Below, one piece after another: positions 1 to 8,403 of a stretch of 64,000 nucleotides of DNA; position 1 is the stretch's first letter; every line of letters starts with the position of its first letter. The notes beneath the pieces are model-generated. The model was not told the DNA's origin and did not search any database. It saw only the letters and a list, made by a program, of their open reading frames with translations. The stretch is from NCBI RefSeq assembly GCF_006717045.1, contig NZ_VFPH01000002.1, positions 1,674,001-1,738,000 of the forward strand, given 5' to 3'. Position numbers and translations under genes: made by a program. The stretch is from Pseudonocardia cypriaca. GTDB taxonomy: Bacteria; Actinomycetota; Actinomycetes; Mycobacteriales; Pseudonocardiaceae.

Positions 1-252
1 CTCGACCAGGCCGGCTGGTTGCTCGCCGCCGCCGACTTCGCCGTACTCGGCGACGACCGGTGCGCGTTCACCCTCCCGCTGCCCGACGCGGCCGCGGCGC
101 ACGCGCTCGTGACCGACCTACCGCGGGCCGGGTGGTGGCCGCCGGACCTGCCGACGGACGTCCGCGAGCGCGTGGCAGCCCACCTCGCCGGGCGAGCCGG
201 TCCGGGCCGGGTGCTCCCCGTGCCGCTGCGGCGGCTCGTGGCCCGCCGCTGA
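1..252 (+). CDS. C-terminal fragment of a protein, possibly a SAM-dependent methyltransferase
   Basis: The reading frame is open from the first base and stops at 250-252, so only the last 83 codons are visible. The visible part contains a short hydrophobic/Asp segment, an Ala-rich helix and a basic tail (LRRLVARR). The pattern of a C-terminal beta hairpin followed by a helix is reminiscent of the end of class I methyltransferases, but no catalytic motif is inside the window. The gene converges on the phosphatase gene with 42 bases between stops. The function assignment is weak; that it is coding is supported by codon bias and the continuous frame. Confidence 0.4.
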   Translation, partial: LDQAGWLLAAADFAVLGDDRCAFTLPLPDAAAAHALVTDLPRAGWWPPDLPTDVRERVAAHLAGRAGPGRVLPVPLRRLVARR

Positions 253-294
253 CGGGAGCGAACGTCCGACTCGCACAGCGACGGGGGCCGGGTC

Positions 295-1086
295 TCAGGA
301 CAGTGTGGCGGCTGCGCCGACGACGACCGGGTTGTCGTCGTCCGGTTCGGCGCCTTCCACGAGGTCGGCCACGATGCAGGTGATGTTGTCCGGGCCGCCG
401 CCCGCGTTGGCGCGGGCGATCAGCTCCGCGACGGCCGCTTCTGGCTCGGCGACTCCGGCGAGGACCTCCTGCAGCTGCGCGTCCTCCAGGACGGCGGTGA
501 CGCCGTCGGAGCAGATGAGGTAGCGGTCGCCGGGCACACCGTCGACGTGGAACAGGTCCGGCTCGGGGGTGCTGCTGTCCTGCAGCGTCTTGACCAGCCA
601 CGACCGGCGCGGGTGCGTCGCCGCCTCCTCCTCGGAGATGCGGCCTTCGTCGACGAGGGACTGGACGAGCGTGTGGTCGCGCGTGAGCCGGTGCAGCTCG
701 CCCTCGCGCAGCAGGTAGGCGCGGGAGTCGCCGAGGTGCAGGACCCCGATCCGGGTGCCGTCGACCAGGAACGCGACGACGGTGGTGCCCGTGCCGCGCA
801 GGTCCGGGTCCTGCTTGGCGAGCGCGGTGAGCCGGGCCGCGGCCTCGTCGACGGCGTCGCGCAGTGCGGCGAGCAGGTCGACCCCGGCGAGGTCGACGCC
901 GCGCAGCTGGGCGTCCAGGTCGCGCATGGCCGAGATCGCGACCGTGCTCGCGACCTCCCCGTGGGCGTGCCCGCCCATCCCGTCCGCCACGGCCAGTATC
1001 CGCGGGCTCGTGACGGCCGAGTCCTGGTTGTTCTCCCTGCGACGGCCCACGTCGGAGCCGACCGCGGAGCGCAGCGTCGGTCGCAT
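295..1086 (-). CDS. PP2C-family serine/threonine protein phosphatase
   Basis: A 263-residue cytoplasmic metal-dependent protein phosphatase. Seen: RRENNQDS near residue 17 (the R..NQD motif), VADGMGGHAHGEVAS near residue 33 (DGMGGH metal-binding motif), GDSRAYLLREGELHRLT in the middle, ICSDGVTAVLED (SDG), and GGPDNITCIVA near the C-terminus (the DN metal ligand). All the aspartates expected for the two-metal centre are present, and the length fits a stand-alone catalytic domain. It starts at an ATG 66 bases from the divergent methylase-like gene. No cognate Ser/Thr kinase lies next to it, so the substrate cannot be inferred. The family call is secure. Confidence 0.92.
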   Translation of the reverse strand: MRPTLRSAVGSDVGRRRENNQDSAVTSPRILAVADGMGGHAHGEVASTVAISAMRDLDAQLRGVDLAGVDLLAALRDAVDEAAARLTALAKQDPDLRGTGTTVVAFLVDGTRIGVLHLGDSRAYLLREGELHRLTRDHTLVQSLVDEGRISEEEAATHPRRSWLVKTLQDSSTPEPDLFHVDGVPGDRYLICSDGVTAVLEDAQLQEVLAGVAEPEAAVAELIARANAGGGPDNITCIVADLVEGAEPDDDNPVVVGAAATLS

Positions 1087-1104
1087 GGGGTCACCCTCTC
1101 ATGC

Positions 1105-1121
1105 TGTGAACCGGCTTCACA
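1105..1121. promoter_or_regulatory. Palindrome in divergent promoter region
   Basis: TGTGAA-CCGGC-TTCACA is a perfect 6-bp inverted repeat with a 5-base centre. It lies in the 66-base gap between the divergent phosphatase and methylase-like genes. It has the size and symmetry of a dimeric repressor site and could serve both genes. The DNA-binding protein is unknown; the methylase-like protein itself has an N-terminal HTH. Confidence 0.5.
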
Positions 1122-1152
1122 ACTGCGGGGGGCGTGAACTACCTTCAGCGAC

Positions 1153-2955
1153 ATGGCCGCCGACCCGACCGTCAGCACGGGCGACATCGCCCGGCTCGGC
1201 CGTGTCGGCCGGGCGGCCGTCAGCAACTGGCGCCGCCGGCACGACGACTTCCCGGCCCCCGTGTCCGGCACCGCGTCCAACCCGCGGTTCGCGCTGTCGG
1301 AGGTCGAGGAGTGGCTTCGGCGCAACGGCAAGCGCTACCGGCTCTCGGCCATCGACCGGGCGTGGCAGCGGCTCCTCTCCGACGGCGCCGACTTCCTCCT
1401 GCCGGAGCGCCTCGCCGCGGCCGGTGCGCACCTGCTCGGCCGCCACCACCCCGAACTGGCCCACCTGCTGCCCGGCGACCCTCCCCCGCTCGACGATCCG
1501 GAGCTGGCCGCCCTCCTCGACGACGTGGCCGCCCGCCGGGGTCCCGCTGCCGCCTACGAGGATCTCTGCGCCCGGTTCCGCCGGCCGGCAGGCGAGCCAC
1601 CGGACGCGCTCGCGACGGCCATGGCGCGCATCGCGCTGCCCGACGGCGGGAGCGTCCTCGACCCGGCCTGCGCCACCGGCGCGCTGCTGCTCGTCACCGG
1701 CACCGGCGCGGCGCGCGGGCAGGAGGCCGACCCCGCAACCGCCCGCATCGCCGCCACGCGGCTGCTGCTCGCCGGGGCGCGCGGTGCGACAGTCGCGGTG
1801 GCCGACGCCCTGCGCCACGACGCGTTCGCGGGCGAGGAGTTCGACGCGGTCGTGTCCGCCCCGCCCGTCGTCGATCGCACGTGGCCGCACGACGCGCTGG
1901 CGGGCGACGTCCGGTTCGCCCACGGCCTTCCGCCGCGCACCGAGCCCGAGCTGGCCTGGATGCAGCACGGCCTGGCGCACGTCCGGCCGGGAGGCCGCGT
2001 CGTGCTGCGGCTCCCCGGCGCGGTCGCGGCGCGCCGGCCGGGACGGCGCATCCGCGCCAACCTCCTGCGCGCCGGCGCGATCCGGGCGGTGCTGACGATC
2101 GAGGACGAGGCCCGCCCATCGGACGTCTGGGTGCTGCGCCGACCGGTGGCCGGCGAGCAGGTCCCGTCCCGCGTCCTGCTCGGCCGCGGGCCTGCCGAGG
2201 AAGCGGCCGAGATGTGGGAGGCGTTCGCGGGCGGGGACGCCGTCGGAGAGGGAGCGCGGGCCGTTCCGGTCGTCGAGCTGCTCGACGACGACGTCGACCT
2301 CAGCCCCGAGCACCACCTGCAGCGGCGCGCCTCTGCGGAGGCCGGGCGCCAGGTGGCCGAGCTGCTCGCGACCGCGCCCGCGGACCTGCCCGCGCTCCGG
2401 CTGGTCGACGACGTGCGCAACCGGCCGTCGGCCACCGTCGCCGAGCTGGCCCGCCGGGGCGTGCTGACCGTCCGGCACGCACCGCGCGACGCAGCGACAC
2501 CGGAGGCCGGCGACGGGGGTGCCGCCGTGCTCACCGTCTCCGACCTCGCCACCGGCACCGTCCCGACCGGTCGTGCCGCGGGGGCGGCGCCCGGCCGGAT
2601 CCGTGTGCGGCCGGGGGACGTGGTCGCCGCGCCGATGGGGCGGGCCCGCGTCGCCGACCGGCCTGCGGTGCTCGGTCCGGCGCTCACCGTCTACCGGACC
2701 GACCCCGACCAGCTCGATCCCGAGTTCCTGGCCGGCGTCCTGCGCTCGACGCCCGCGCCCGGCGGCGCGTCGAGCCGGTACGGCCACCGCGTGCGCGTCC
2801 CGCTGCTCCCGATCGCGGAGCAGCGGGCGCTGGGGGCGGCGTTCCGCGCCCTGCTCGACGCCGCCGACACCGCGCGAACCGCTGCCGAGCGCGCCGACAC
2901 CCTCCTGCGACTGGGCGGCGAAGGGCTGGCCGAGGGCTGGCTGCGTCCCGGTTAG
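1153..2955 (+). CDS. N-6 DNA methylase-like protein with HsdS-like C-terminal region
   Basis: A 600-residue protein in three parts. Residues 1-65 look like a DNA-binding HTH typical of actinobacterial methylase-like proteins (VGRAAVSNWRRRHDDFPAP). Residues about 130-330 resemble a type I restriction HsdM fold, with SAM motif I as VLDPACATGALLL. The catalytic (N/D/S)PP(Y/F) motif appears as SAPPVVDRTW, with no aromatic residue after PP, so base methylation may be weak or lost. The C-terminal 170 residues resemble an HsdS half domain (RPGDVVAAP, then YGHRVRVPLLPIAEQRALG). No HsdR or other nuclease is adjacent. The stop overlaps that of the convergent gene by four bases (TTAG). It could be an orphan regulatory methylase or an inactive DNA-binding derivative. 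Confidence 0.75.
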   Translation: MAADPTVSTGDIARLGRVGRAAVSNWRRRHDDFPAPVSGTASNPRFALSEVEEWLRRNGKRYRLSAIDRAWQRLLSDGADFLLPERLAAAGAHLLGRHHPELAHLLPGDPPPLDDPELAALLDDVAARRGPAAAYEDLCARFRRPAGEPPDALATAMARIALPDGGSVLDPACATGALLLVTGTGAARGQEADPATARIAATRLLLAGARGATVAVADALRHDAFAGEEFDAVVSAPPVVDRTWPHDALAGDVRFAHGLPPRTEPELAWMQHGLAHVRPGGRVVLRLPGAVAARRPGRRIRANLLRAGAIRAVLTIEDEARPSDVWVLRRPVAGEQVPSRVLLGRGPAEEAAEMWEAFAGGDAVGEGARAVPVVELLDDDVDLSPEHHLQRRASAEAGRQVAELLATAPADLPALRLVDDVRNRPSATVAELARRGVLTVRHAPRDAATPEAGDGGAAVLTVSDLATGTVPTGRAAGAAPGRIRVRPGDVVAAPMGRARVADRPAVLGPALTVYRTDPDQLDPEFLAGVLRSTPAPGGASSRYGHRVRVPLLPIAEQRALGAAFRALLDAADTARTAAERADTLLRLGGEGLAEGWLRPG

Positions 2956-4568
2956 GGACCGAACTCGCCTGGGTCGGTCATGACCTCGACGAGCGTCGGG
3001 TGGTCGGCCCTCCGGCTCGCCTCCAGGCTCTCCCGCAGGTCGGTGAGCGTGTCCACGCGCCTGCCGGGCACGCCGAAGGCGCTGCTGACCTCTGCGATGT
3101 GCGGGCCTGCGATGTCGACTCCCGGGTAGTGCTGCCGCTCGACCGCCTCGCCTCCGAAGCGGCGCAGCGCCGCGCCGACCGCGGCGTAGGACCGGTTGTT
3201 CATGACGACGTAGGTGACGGGCAGGCCGGTGCGCGCGGCCGACCACAGCGCAGGCATCCCGAACTGGAACACGCCGTCGCCGAGTACCGCAGCGACCCGC
3301 CGGTCGGGCAGGCCCATCGCGATGCCGAGCGCCGCGCCCATGCCCCAGCCGAGCGACCCCGACGACGAGACGAAGTAGTCGTCGCCGCTGTGCTGGTGGG
3401 CCCGCTGCTGCAGGATGCCCCCTGCCGTCGTGGCGTCACCGACGAGCGCGACGCCACGCAGCGACTCGGTGATCACGTCGACGACGTCGGCGGCACGCAG
3501 CGGAGCACCGGCGACCGACAGCCGGCGCGGAGGCGGTGGCGCCGCGGGGGGAACCGCACGCAGCGGCGCGGCCGGCAGGGCGGCGGACAGGGCCTCGATC
3601 ACCAGCCCCTGGTCGCCGACCAGCGCGGCGTCGACGCCGTACGTCATCCCGACGTACTTCGGGTCGGGGTGGCTGTGGACGATCGGCACGCCAACCGGGA
3701 GGGGCGCGACGCGGGCCGGCTCGAACTCGTGGAACAGGCGGGCCCCGAGGAACACGAGCAGGTCGGCCTTCCGCACGAGCGGGTGTCCCGCCTCGTACTG
3801 CCCGCGGAAGTGGGGGTGGTCGGTGGGGAACCCCGGCCGCTCGAACCCGCGCCGGTCCTCGTGCAGTACGGGCGCTCCGAGCTGCTCGCTCAGTCGCACG
3901 AGCCGGTCGAGCGCGCCCACCCGCGCGACGTCGCTGCCGGCCACGAGCACCGGCCGTTCGGCGGCGGAGATCAGGTCGGCCGCGGCCCGGACGGCGCCCG
4001 CGGACGGCGCGGTGCGCGAGTCGAAGCGGAAGGGGGCGACGTCCGGGACCGGCACCTCGGCCGTGCTCTCCAGCAGGTCCTGGGCGAGCCCGACCCACAC
4101 CGGGCCGGCGGGCTCGGTCGTCGCGGTCCGGAAAGCGCGGTTGACGTCCTCGGGGATGGCCTCGGTGGTGAGCGACTGCCAGTCCGACTTCACGTACTGG
4201 TGCACGAGGTCACGCATCCGCGGAGCGGTGGTGAAACCCTGCCTGGCCTGGATCGAGGACGCCTTGATCCCGTTCAGCACGACGACCGGCGAGTACGCGA
4301 GCTGCGCCGCGTACAGGTTGCTCAGCCCGTTCGTCAGGCCGACGTTCGCGTGCAGGTAGGCCACGCTCGGCCGGCGGGTCGCGCGGGCCAGCCCGTCCGC
4401 CATCGACACGGCGACGCCTTCGTGGGTGGTGAGCACCAGCTCGACGTCCTTGCGAATCACGAGCGCGTCGAGGACGGCCGCCTCGGTGCTGCCGGGGCAG
4501 GTGAAGAGGCGGTCGGCGCCCCAGTCGCGGATCACGTCGAGCAGTGCCTCGACGGCTGGTCGGGACAT
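2952..4568 (-). CDS. ThDP-dependent decarboxylase-like enzyme (benzoylformate decarboxylase/acetolactate synthase superfamily)
   Basis: A 538-residue three-domain thiamine-diphosphate enzyme. The N-terminal pyrimidine-binding domain has PGSTEAAVLDAL, where the Glu is the cofactor-activating residue of the family. The middle domain is Rossmann-like (VAGSDVARVGALDRL). The C-terminal domain has the ThDP motif GDGVFQFGMP ending in VVMNN about 27 residues later (GDG...NN). Benzoylformate decarboxylases and related 2-oxoacid decarboxylases have this layout and length. It sits on the same strand just downstream of an ABC importer and next to a gentisate-type operon, so an aromatic or branched 2-oxoacid is a plausible substrate (inference). 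It starts at the ATG at 4566-4568. The substrate cannot be read from sequence. Confidence 0.8.
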   Translation of the reverse strand: MSRPAVEALLDVIRDWGADRLFTCPGSTEAAVLDALVIRKDVELVLTTHEGVAVSMADGLARATRRPSVAYLHANVGLTNGLSNLYAAQLAYSPVVVLNGIKASSIQARQGFTTAPRMRDLVHQYVKSDWQSLTTEAIPEDVNRAFRTATTEPAGPVWVGLAQDLLESTAEVPVPDVAPFRFDSRTAPSAGAVRAAADLISAAERPVLVAGSDVARVGALDRLVRLSEQLGAPVLHEDRRGFERPGFPTDHPHFRGQYEAGHPLVRKADLLVFLGARLFHEFEPARVAPLPVGVPIVHSHPDPKYVGMTYGVDAALVGDQGLVIEALSAALPAAPLRAVPPAAPPPPRRLSVAGAPLRAADVVDVITESLRGVALVGDATTAGGILQQRAHQHSGDDYFVSSSGSLGWGMGAALGIAMGLPDRRVAAVLGDGVFQFGMPALWSAARTGLPVTYVVMNNRSYAAVGAALRRFGGEAVERQHYPGVDIAGPHIAEVSSAFGVPGRRVDTLTDLRESLEASRRADHPTLVEVMTDPGEFGP

Positions 4569-4594
4569 AGGGCAGCTCCTGGGGCCGTGTTGAT

Positions 4595-4613
4595 AAAGCG
4601 GCGGAGCCGCTTT
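4595..4613. promoter_or_regulatory. Perfect hairpin in the leader of the decarboxylase gene
   Basis: AAAGCGGC-GGA-GCCGCTTT is a perfect 8-bp stem with a 3-base loop, 27 bases upstream of the start codon of the ThDP enzyme. It could be an operator or, since it lies between the ATPase and decarboxylase genes on the same strand, a terminator/attenuator that separates them. There is no clear T-tract. Confidence 0.45.
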
Positions 4614-4646
4614 CTAGTGGGCCGTCCACCGGCACCGCCGCGGGTT

Positions 4647-4731
4647 CTCAGGCGCTTCCTCGCGAGGACAGCGCCGACGTGGTGAATTGGCATTCATGAG
4701 GAGGCGATCCCGGAGCGAGGGAGCGCCTGAG
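4647..4731. repeat. Long-range inverted repeat between ATPase and decarboxylase genes
   Basis: CTCAGGCGCTTCCTCGC (4647-4663) is repeated in inverse orientation at 4715-4731 with 16 of 17 bases matching. A 51-base AT-richer spacer separates the arms and includes GTGAATTGGCATTCATGAG. Together with the hairpin at 4595-4613, the 207-base gap carries two nested secondary structures. It may be a processing or termination region, or a small relic of a foldback element. Confidence 0.45.
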
Positions 4732-4775
4732 GTTCCGCTACCCGCACCGCTGAGCAAAGTAGATCCTCGAAGTTC

Positions 4776-5591
4776 TCAGGCTCTGGTGACGAGCTCCATC
4801 AGGTGTCCGCGGAGTCGGCCGAACGTGTCGCTGGAGCGGGTGCCGACCTGGGTGCGCGGGTGTTCGAGCGGCACCTCGAGGATCTCGGTGACGCGGCTGG
4901 GGGCGCGGCCGAGTACGACGACCCGGTCGGACAGGTAGACCGCCTCGTCGATGTCGTGGGTGACGAGCACGACCGTGATCCCCAGCTCGCGGCGGACCTG
5001 CAGGATCAGGTCCTCCAGGTCGAACCGCGTCTGGGCGTCGACCGATGCGAACGGCTCGTCCATGAGCAGGAGGTCCGGCCGGTGCGCGAGTGCGCGCGCG
5101 ATCGCCACCCGCTGCTGCATGCCGCCGGAGAGCTGCCACGGGTAGCTGCGCCCCACGTCGCCCAGCCCCACGGCGTCGAGCACCTCGCGGATCCGGGCCT
5201 CGCGCTGCTGCTTGGCGACGCCTGCGACCTTGAGCGGCACGGCGACGTTGCGGTGCACCGAGAGCCACGGGAACAAGGAGCGGCTGTAGTCCTGGAAGAC
5301 CACGCTCAACCGTTCCGGGACCGTGGTCAGAGGCGTTCCCTCGAACCGGACCTCGCCGGAGGTCGGGGTGAGCAGCCCGCTGAGGCAGCGCAGGAGGGTG
5401 GTCTTGCCGCAGCCGCTCGGCCCCACCACGCACACGAACTCGCCCTTGGCGACGTCGAAGGTCACGTCGGCGATGGCGGACCGTTCGGTGCGCTGCCCGG
5501 CGTTGTAGGTCTTGGCGAGCGCGCGGACCGACAGCACCGGTTCGGCGGCCGGACCCGACGGCTGGCTGTGGATCACCTCGGACTGCGACAC
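4776..5591 (-). CDS. ABC transporter ATP-binding protein, NitT/TauT (SsuB/TauB) type
   Basis: A 271-residue nucleotide-binding subunit of a solute importer. Seen: Walker A GPSGCGKTT, the Q-loop region VVFQDYSRSLFPW, the signature LSGGMQQRVAIARAL, Walker B LLLMDEPFASVD, and the switch histidine in VLVTHDIDEAVYLSDRV. SFPW/LFPW after the Q-loop is typical of the nitrate/sulfonate/taurine family. It starts at the ATG at 5589-5591. It is the last importer gene of the minus-strand set and is separated from the permease gene by a 168-base gap that is almost all one imperfect palindrome. It energises uptake through the two permeases at 5760-7324. Confidence 0.92.
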   Translation of the reverse strand: MSQSEVIHSQPSGPAAEPVLSVRALAKTYNAGQRTERSAIADVTFDVAKGEFVCVVGPSGCGKTTLLRCLSGLLTPTSGEVRFEGTPLTTVPERLSVVFQDYSRSLFPWLSVHRNVAVPLKVAGVAKQQREARIREVLDAVGLGDVGRSYPWQLSGGMQQRVAIARALAHRPDLLLMDEPFASVDAQTRFDLEDLILQVRRELGITVVLVTHDIDEAVYLSDRVVVLGRAPSRVTEILEVPLEHPRTQVGTRSSDTFGRLRGHLMELVTRA

Positions 5592-5623
5592 GGGCTCACC
5601 CCTTCCGCTCGACGGCGCGGGCG

Positions 5624-5792
5624 CTAGCGCCCCGGACCGGAAGTCCGGTGCATGAATCGGCGGATCCAGGTTTCCGCTGGGTGTGCCGGCGTGCCGGCCT
5701 CGTACTGGGCGTACTCGGCCGGTTCGCCGGTGCGCTCAGCGGGAAGCTGGGCCGTCGAGTCATGTGCCGGACTTTCCGGTCCGGGGCGCTAG
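5624..5792. repeat. 169-bp imperfect palindrome (foldback/MITE-like or giant hairpin)
   Basis: The outer arms CTAGCGCCCCGGACCGGAAG... (5624-5655) and its inverse (5760-5792) match at about 29 of 32 positions. The inner arms also pair along most of their length (…GCCGGCGTGCCGGCC versus …ACCGGCGAACCGGCC) around a GTAC-TGGGC-GTAC centre near 5703-5715. The right arm includes the last ten codons and stop of the permease gene. This could be a small nonautonomous inserted element that supplied the permease C-terminus, or an RNA hairpin that uncouples ATPase from permease expression. No clear target-site duplication was seen. Confidence 0.65.
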
Positions 5793-6527
5793 GTACCACG
5801 CGAGGACGACGCGCTCGACGGCGATGAACAGGAGAGTCAGGGCGCTGCCGACGAGGGCGAGGACGATGATCCCGGTCCACATCTCGGTCATGGCGAAGCG
5901 CTGCTGGGCCTCGAGGATGAAGAACCCGATGCCCGAGCGGGAGGCGACGAGCTCGCTGACCACCATCATGATCACCGCGATCTGCAGGCTGTGCCGGAGG
6001 CCCGCCATGATCTGCGGCATCGCCCCCGGCAGCACGACGGTGCGAACCGTCCGCGCCGACGACATGTGCATGACCTTGGCCGTGTCGAGCATGACCGGGT
6101 CGATGCCCCGCATCCCGTCGAGGGTGTTCAGCAGCGTCGGCCAGATCGCGGCCAGGACGATGACGGCGATCTTCATCGGCGACCCGATGCCCATCACCGC
6201 CACGATCGCCGGCAGCAGCGCCGCCGTCGGGATCACGTAGACGAAGTACAGCACCGGGGAGACGGCGTGCCCGACGCGGTGGAACTTCCACAGCAGGGCG
6301 CCGATCCCGATCCCCAGCAGCCCGGCGGCCGGGTAGCCGATCGCGAAGTGCCCGAGGCTCGACCACAGCTCGCGGCGGGCGTCGCCGACGACCCAGAGGT
6401 CGTAGAGCTGGGTCAGGATCTTCTGCAGCGGCGGGAAGAACGTCGACCTGCTGTCCGCGGACAGCACCCACCACATCACCAGGATGGTGGCGAAGAACCA
6501 CAGCCGCCAGATCCTGGCCACCCTCAC
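5760..6527 (-). CDS. ABC transporter permease, SsuC/TauC type (second copy)
   Basis: A 255-residue inner-membrane permease of the NitT/TauT family. It has about six hydrophobic segments, beginning with LWFFATILVMWWVLSA, and the cytoplasmic coupling loop VMHMSSARTVRTVVLPGAMP, which corresponds to the EAA motif. The start is a GTG at 6525-6527, chosen because it overlaps the upstream permease stop by four bases (GTGA) and gives the expected family length; a longer open frame upstream is only antisense noise. The C-terminal residues LAPRTGKSGT are encoded inside the right arm of the 169-bp palindrome. It pairs with the permease at 6524-7324 as a heterodimeric channel. Confidence 0.88.
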   Translation of the reverse strand: MRVARIWRLWFFATILVMWWVLSADSRSTFFPPLQKILTQLYDLWVVGDARRELWSSLGHFAIGYPAAGLLGIGIGALLWKFHRVGHAVSPVLYFVYVIPTAALLPAIVAVMGIGSPMKIAVIVLAAIWPTLLNTLDGMRGIDPVMLDTAKVMHMSSARTVRTVVLPGAMPQIMAGLRHSLQIAVIMMVVSELVASRSGIGFFILEAQQRFAMTEMWTGIIVLALVGSALTLLFIAVERVVLAWYLAPRTGKSGT

Positions 6528-7324
6528 GCCCCCCTCGCCACGAGGTTGCGCCGGCTCTCGTGCCAGTGCAGCAGGCGCTGCTCCAGGTAGGCGAAGGCGC
6601 TCGTGACGGCGACCCCGGCCGCGCCGGTGACGAGGATGTAGGCGTAGGTGGCGGGCAGCCGGTCCGGTCCTGCGTTGACCGACGTCAGGATGGACAGACC
6701 GAGGCCCTCGGCGCCGCCGATGAGCTCCGCGATGATCGTCAGGATCAGGCCGACGGCGGCGGCGACGCGCACCCCGGTCGCGACGAACGGGGCCGCGCTG
6801 GGCAGCGTCACCGTCCAGAACTTGCGGAGGCCGCGCAGCCGCAGCACCACCGCCGTGTCGCGCACCACGGGGTCGACGGCGCGGACGCCGTAGATGGTCT
6901 GGATGGTCAGCGGCCAGAACACCCCGAAGGCGACGAGGAAGACCTTCATCTCCAGGGTGGCGCCCCACACGACGATGGCCAGCGGCAGGATCGCGATGAC
7001 CGGGACCGTCTTGAGGAACTCGACCACCGGGATGACGCTGAGGTAGGCGAACCGGTTGAGGCCCAGCAAGGTGCCCACCGTGATCGCCAGCGAGCCACCG
7101 ATGAGCAGGCCGAGCGACCAGCCGCGCATCGTCTCCCCCACCGCGCTCCAGAGGTCCGCGTCCTGCAGCTGACGGACCAGTTCGGTCACCGTGGCGGTCA
7201 TGCTCGGGAACGTGCTCGCGTCGAGCGCGCCGGAGGCGCTGACGTACTCCCAGCCGCCGAGCACCGCGAGGACGACGACGACCCTGGCCGTGACCTTGAA
7301 CCAGCGGGTGTCGCCGACCGTCAC
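6524..7324 (-). CDS. ABC transporter permease, SsuC/TauC type (first copy)
   Basis: A 266-residue membrane permease of the same family. It has an N-terminal membrane segment (VVVVLAVLGGWEYVSASGA), five further hydrophobic stretches and the EAA-like loop LRLRGLRKFWTVTLPSAAP. The start is a GTG at 7322-7324 overlapping the binding-protein stop by four bases, which implies translational coupling. Having two distinct permeases, rather than one homodimer, is a known variation for aromatic- and pyrimidine-type NitT/TauT importers. Confidence 0.88.
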   Translation of the reverse strand: MTVGDTRWFKVTARVVVVLAVLGGWEYVSASGALDASTFPSMTATVTELVRQLQDADLWSAVGETMRGWSLGLLIGGSLAITVGTLLGLNRFAYLSVIPVVEFLKTVPVIAILPLAIVVWGATLEMKVFLVAFGVFWPLTIQTIYGVRAVDPVVRDTAVVLRLRGLRKFWTVTLPSAAPFVATGVRVAAAVGLILTIIAELIGGAEGLGLSILTSVNAGPDRLPATYAYILVTGAAGVAVTSAFAYLEQRLLHWHESRRNLVARGA

Positions 7325-8286
7325 GAGGAACCCCCGCCGGGCTGCCAGACCAGGTCGGCGGGGTTCACGGTGCTGGGTATCGAGCCCTGCTGGGCCATCA
7401 GGTCCTGGATGGCTGCGATCGAGTCGAGGTTGATCTCGGGCACGTAGTTGGTCGGGATGACCTGCGCCTTCGCCTGTTCTGGCGTGAGGTCGAGGTGCTC
7501 GACGAGAGTGGCGAGGGCCTCGTCCTCGTGGTCCTTCGCGTAGAGGATCGCCTCCTCCATGGCGTCGTGGAAGCCCTGGGCCACCGCTGCGTTCTCGGCC
7601 AGGTACTGGGCCGTGGCCGCGTAGCAGTAGACGGTGCCGTTCGGGAACAGGTCCGAGCTCGGGTGGGCCAGCGCGACGGCGCCGTCCGCGAGGGCCGTCT
7701 CGAGGTACGGCGAGGTGATCACCGCGGCGTCCACCCGCCCGTCGGCGAGCGCCTGCGGCATCTGCGGGAACGGCATCGCGATGTACTCGGTGCCTCGCGA
7801 GCCGGCGTCCTCGATCATCTTCTTCGCGCCGATCAGGTTGATGCTGGCCAGCTGCACGACGGCGACGGACTTGCCGGAGAGGTCGTCGAGGGAGTCGATG
7901 CCGCTGCCTGCGGCCGCGACGAGGGCGCTGGCGTCGCGGTCCGCGCTGATCTGGCCGTCGATCGGCGCGACGCACTTGATCGCGGTGCCCTCGCGGTTGG
8001 CGTTGATGAGCACGGGCGTGGTGACGAACCCGAAGTCGGCCTGCCCGGCGACCAGCGAGGCGACGACGGGGACGGGCGATGCCGCGTTCTGCAGCTCCAG
8101 GGTGATCCCGCGCTCGTCGAACATGCCCTTCTCCATCCCGAGGAAGAGCACGGCGTTCGGGGTGAAGGGGACGATGTTGACGGTGATCTCGGTCCGTCCC
8201 GGTTCCGAGCCGCCACCGCCGCCGCCACACGCAGCGGTGACGACCATGACGGCCGCCAGCGCAACCGCCGTCACACCCTTGCGCAT
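7321..8286 (-). CDS. Substrate-binding lipoprotein of NitT/TauT ABC importer
   Basis: A 321-residue secreted lipoprotein. The chosen ATG at 8284-8286 gives a clean lipoprotein signal peptide: MRKG, a hydrophobic run, then VVTAACGG with the lipobox cysteine near residue 20, and GGAGG precedes it by seven bases. The mature part begins TEITVNIVPFTPNAVLFLGM and contains MFDERGITLEL, which is typical of NMT1/THI5-like periplasmic binding folds. It captures the ligand for the two permeases encoded immediately downstream. The ligand is not determinable, but the neighbouring gentisate-type operon suggests an aromatic acid or a precursor of it (inference). Confidence 0.88.
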   Translation of the reverse strand: MRKGVTAVALAAVMVVTAACGGGGGGSEPGRTEITVNIVPFTPNAVLFLGMEKGMFDERGITLELQNAASPVPVVASLVAGQADFGFVTTPVLINANREGTAIKCVAPIDGQISADRDASALVAAAGSGIDSLDDLSGKSVAVVQLASINLIGAKKMIEDAGSRGTEYIAMPFPQMPQALADGRVDAAVITSPYLETALADGAVALAHPSSDLFPNGTVYCYAATAQYLAENAAVAQGFHDAMEEAILYAKDHEDEALATLVEHLDLTPEQAKAQVIPTNYVPEINLDSIAAIQDLMAQQGSIPSTVNPADLVWQPGGGSS

Positions 8287-8354
8287 TCGGGCCTCCAGGA
8301 AGCGTCGTTGCAGGACCCCGGGCAGCCAGGACACTAGGGCGGCCTCCCGCTGAT

Positions 8355-8370
8355 GTCCACGTATGCGGAC
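8355..8370. promoter_or_regulatory. Candidate IclR-type operator
   Basis: GTCCAC-GTAT-GCGGAC is an inverted repeat with one mismatch and a 4-base centre. It lies 69 bases upstream of the binding-protein start and just beyond the IclR stop. Its position before the transport operon and its IclR-box-like GTAT core suggest control by the adjacent IclR protein. This is inferred only. Confidence 0.4.
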
Positions 8371-8403
8371 TTGTTCGGGAGGCAATTCCGCTGGGTCGAA
8401 TCC

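Noticed and set aside
1117..3246. A minus-strand open frame of 709 codons over the methylase-like gene
   Set aside because: It is compositionally random and overlaps two well-supported genes; no domain was seen.
4687..4938. Small plus-strand frame of 83 codons at the 3' end of the ABC ATPase gene
   Set aside because: Most of it is antisense to the ATPase gene; no ribosome-binding site or recognisable protein features.
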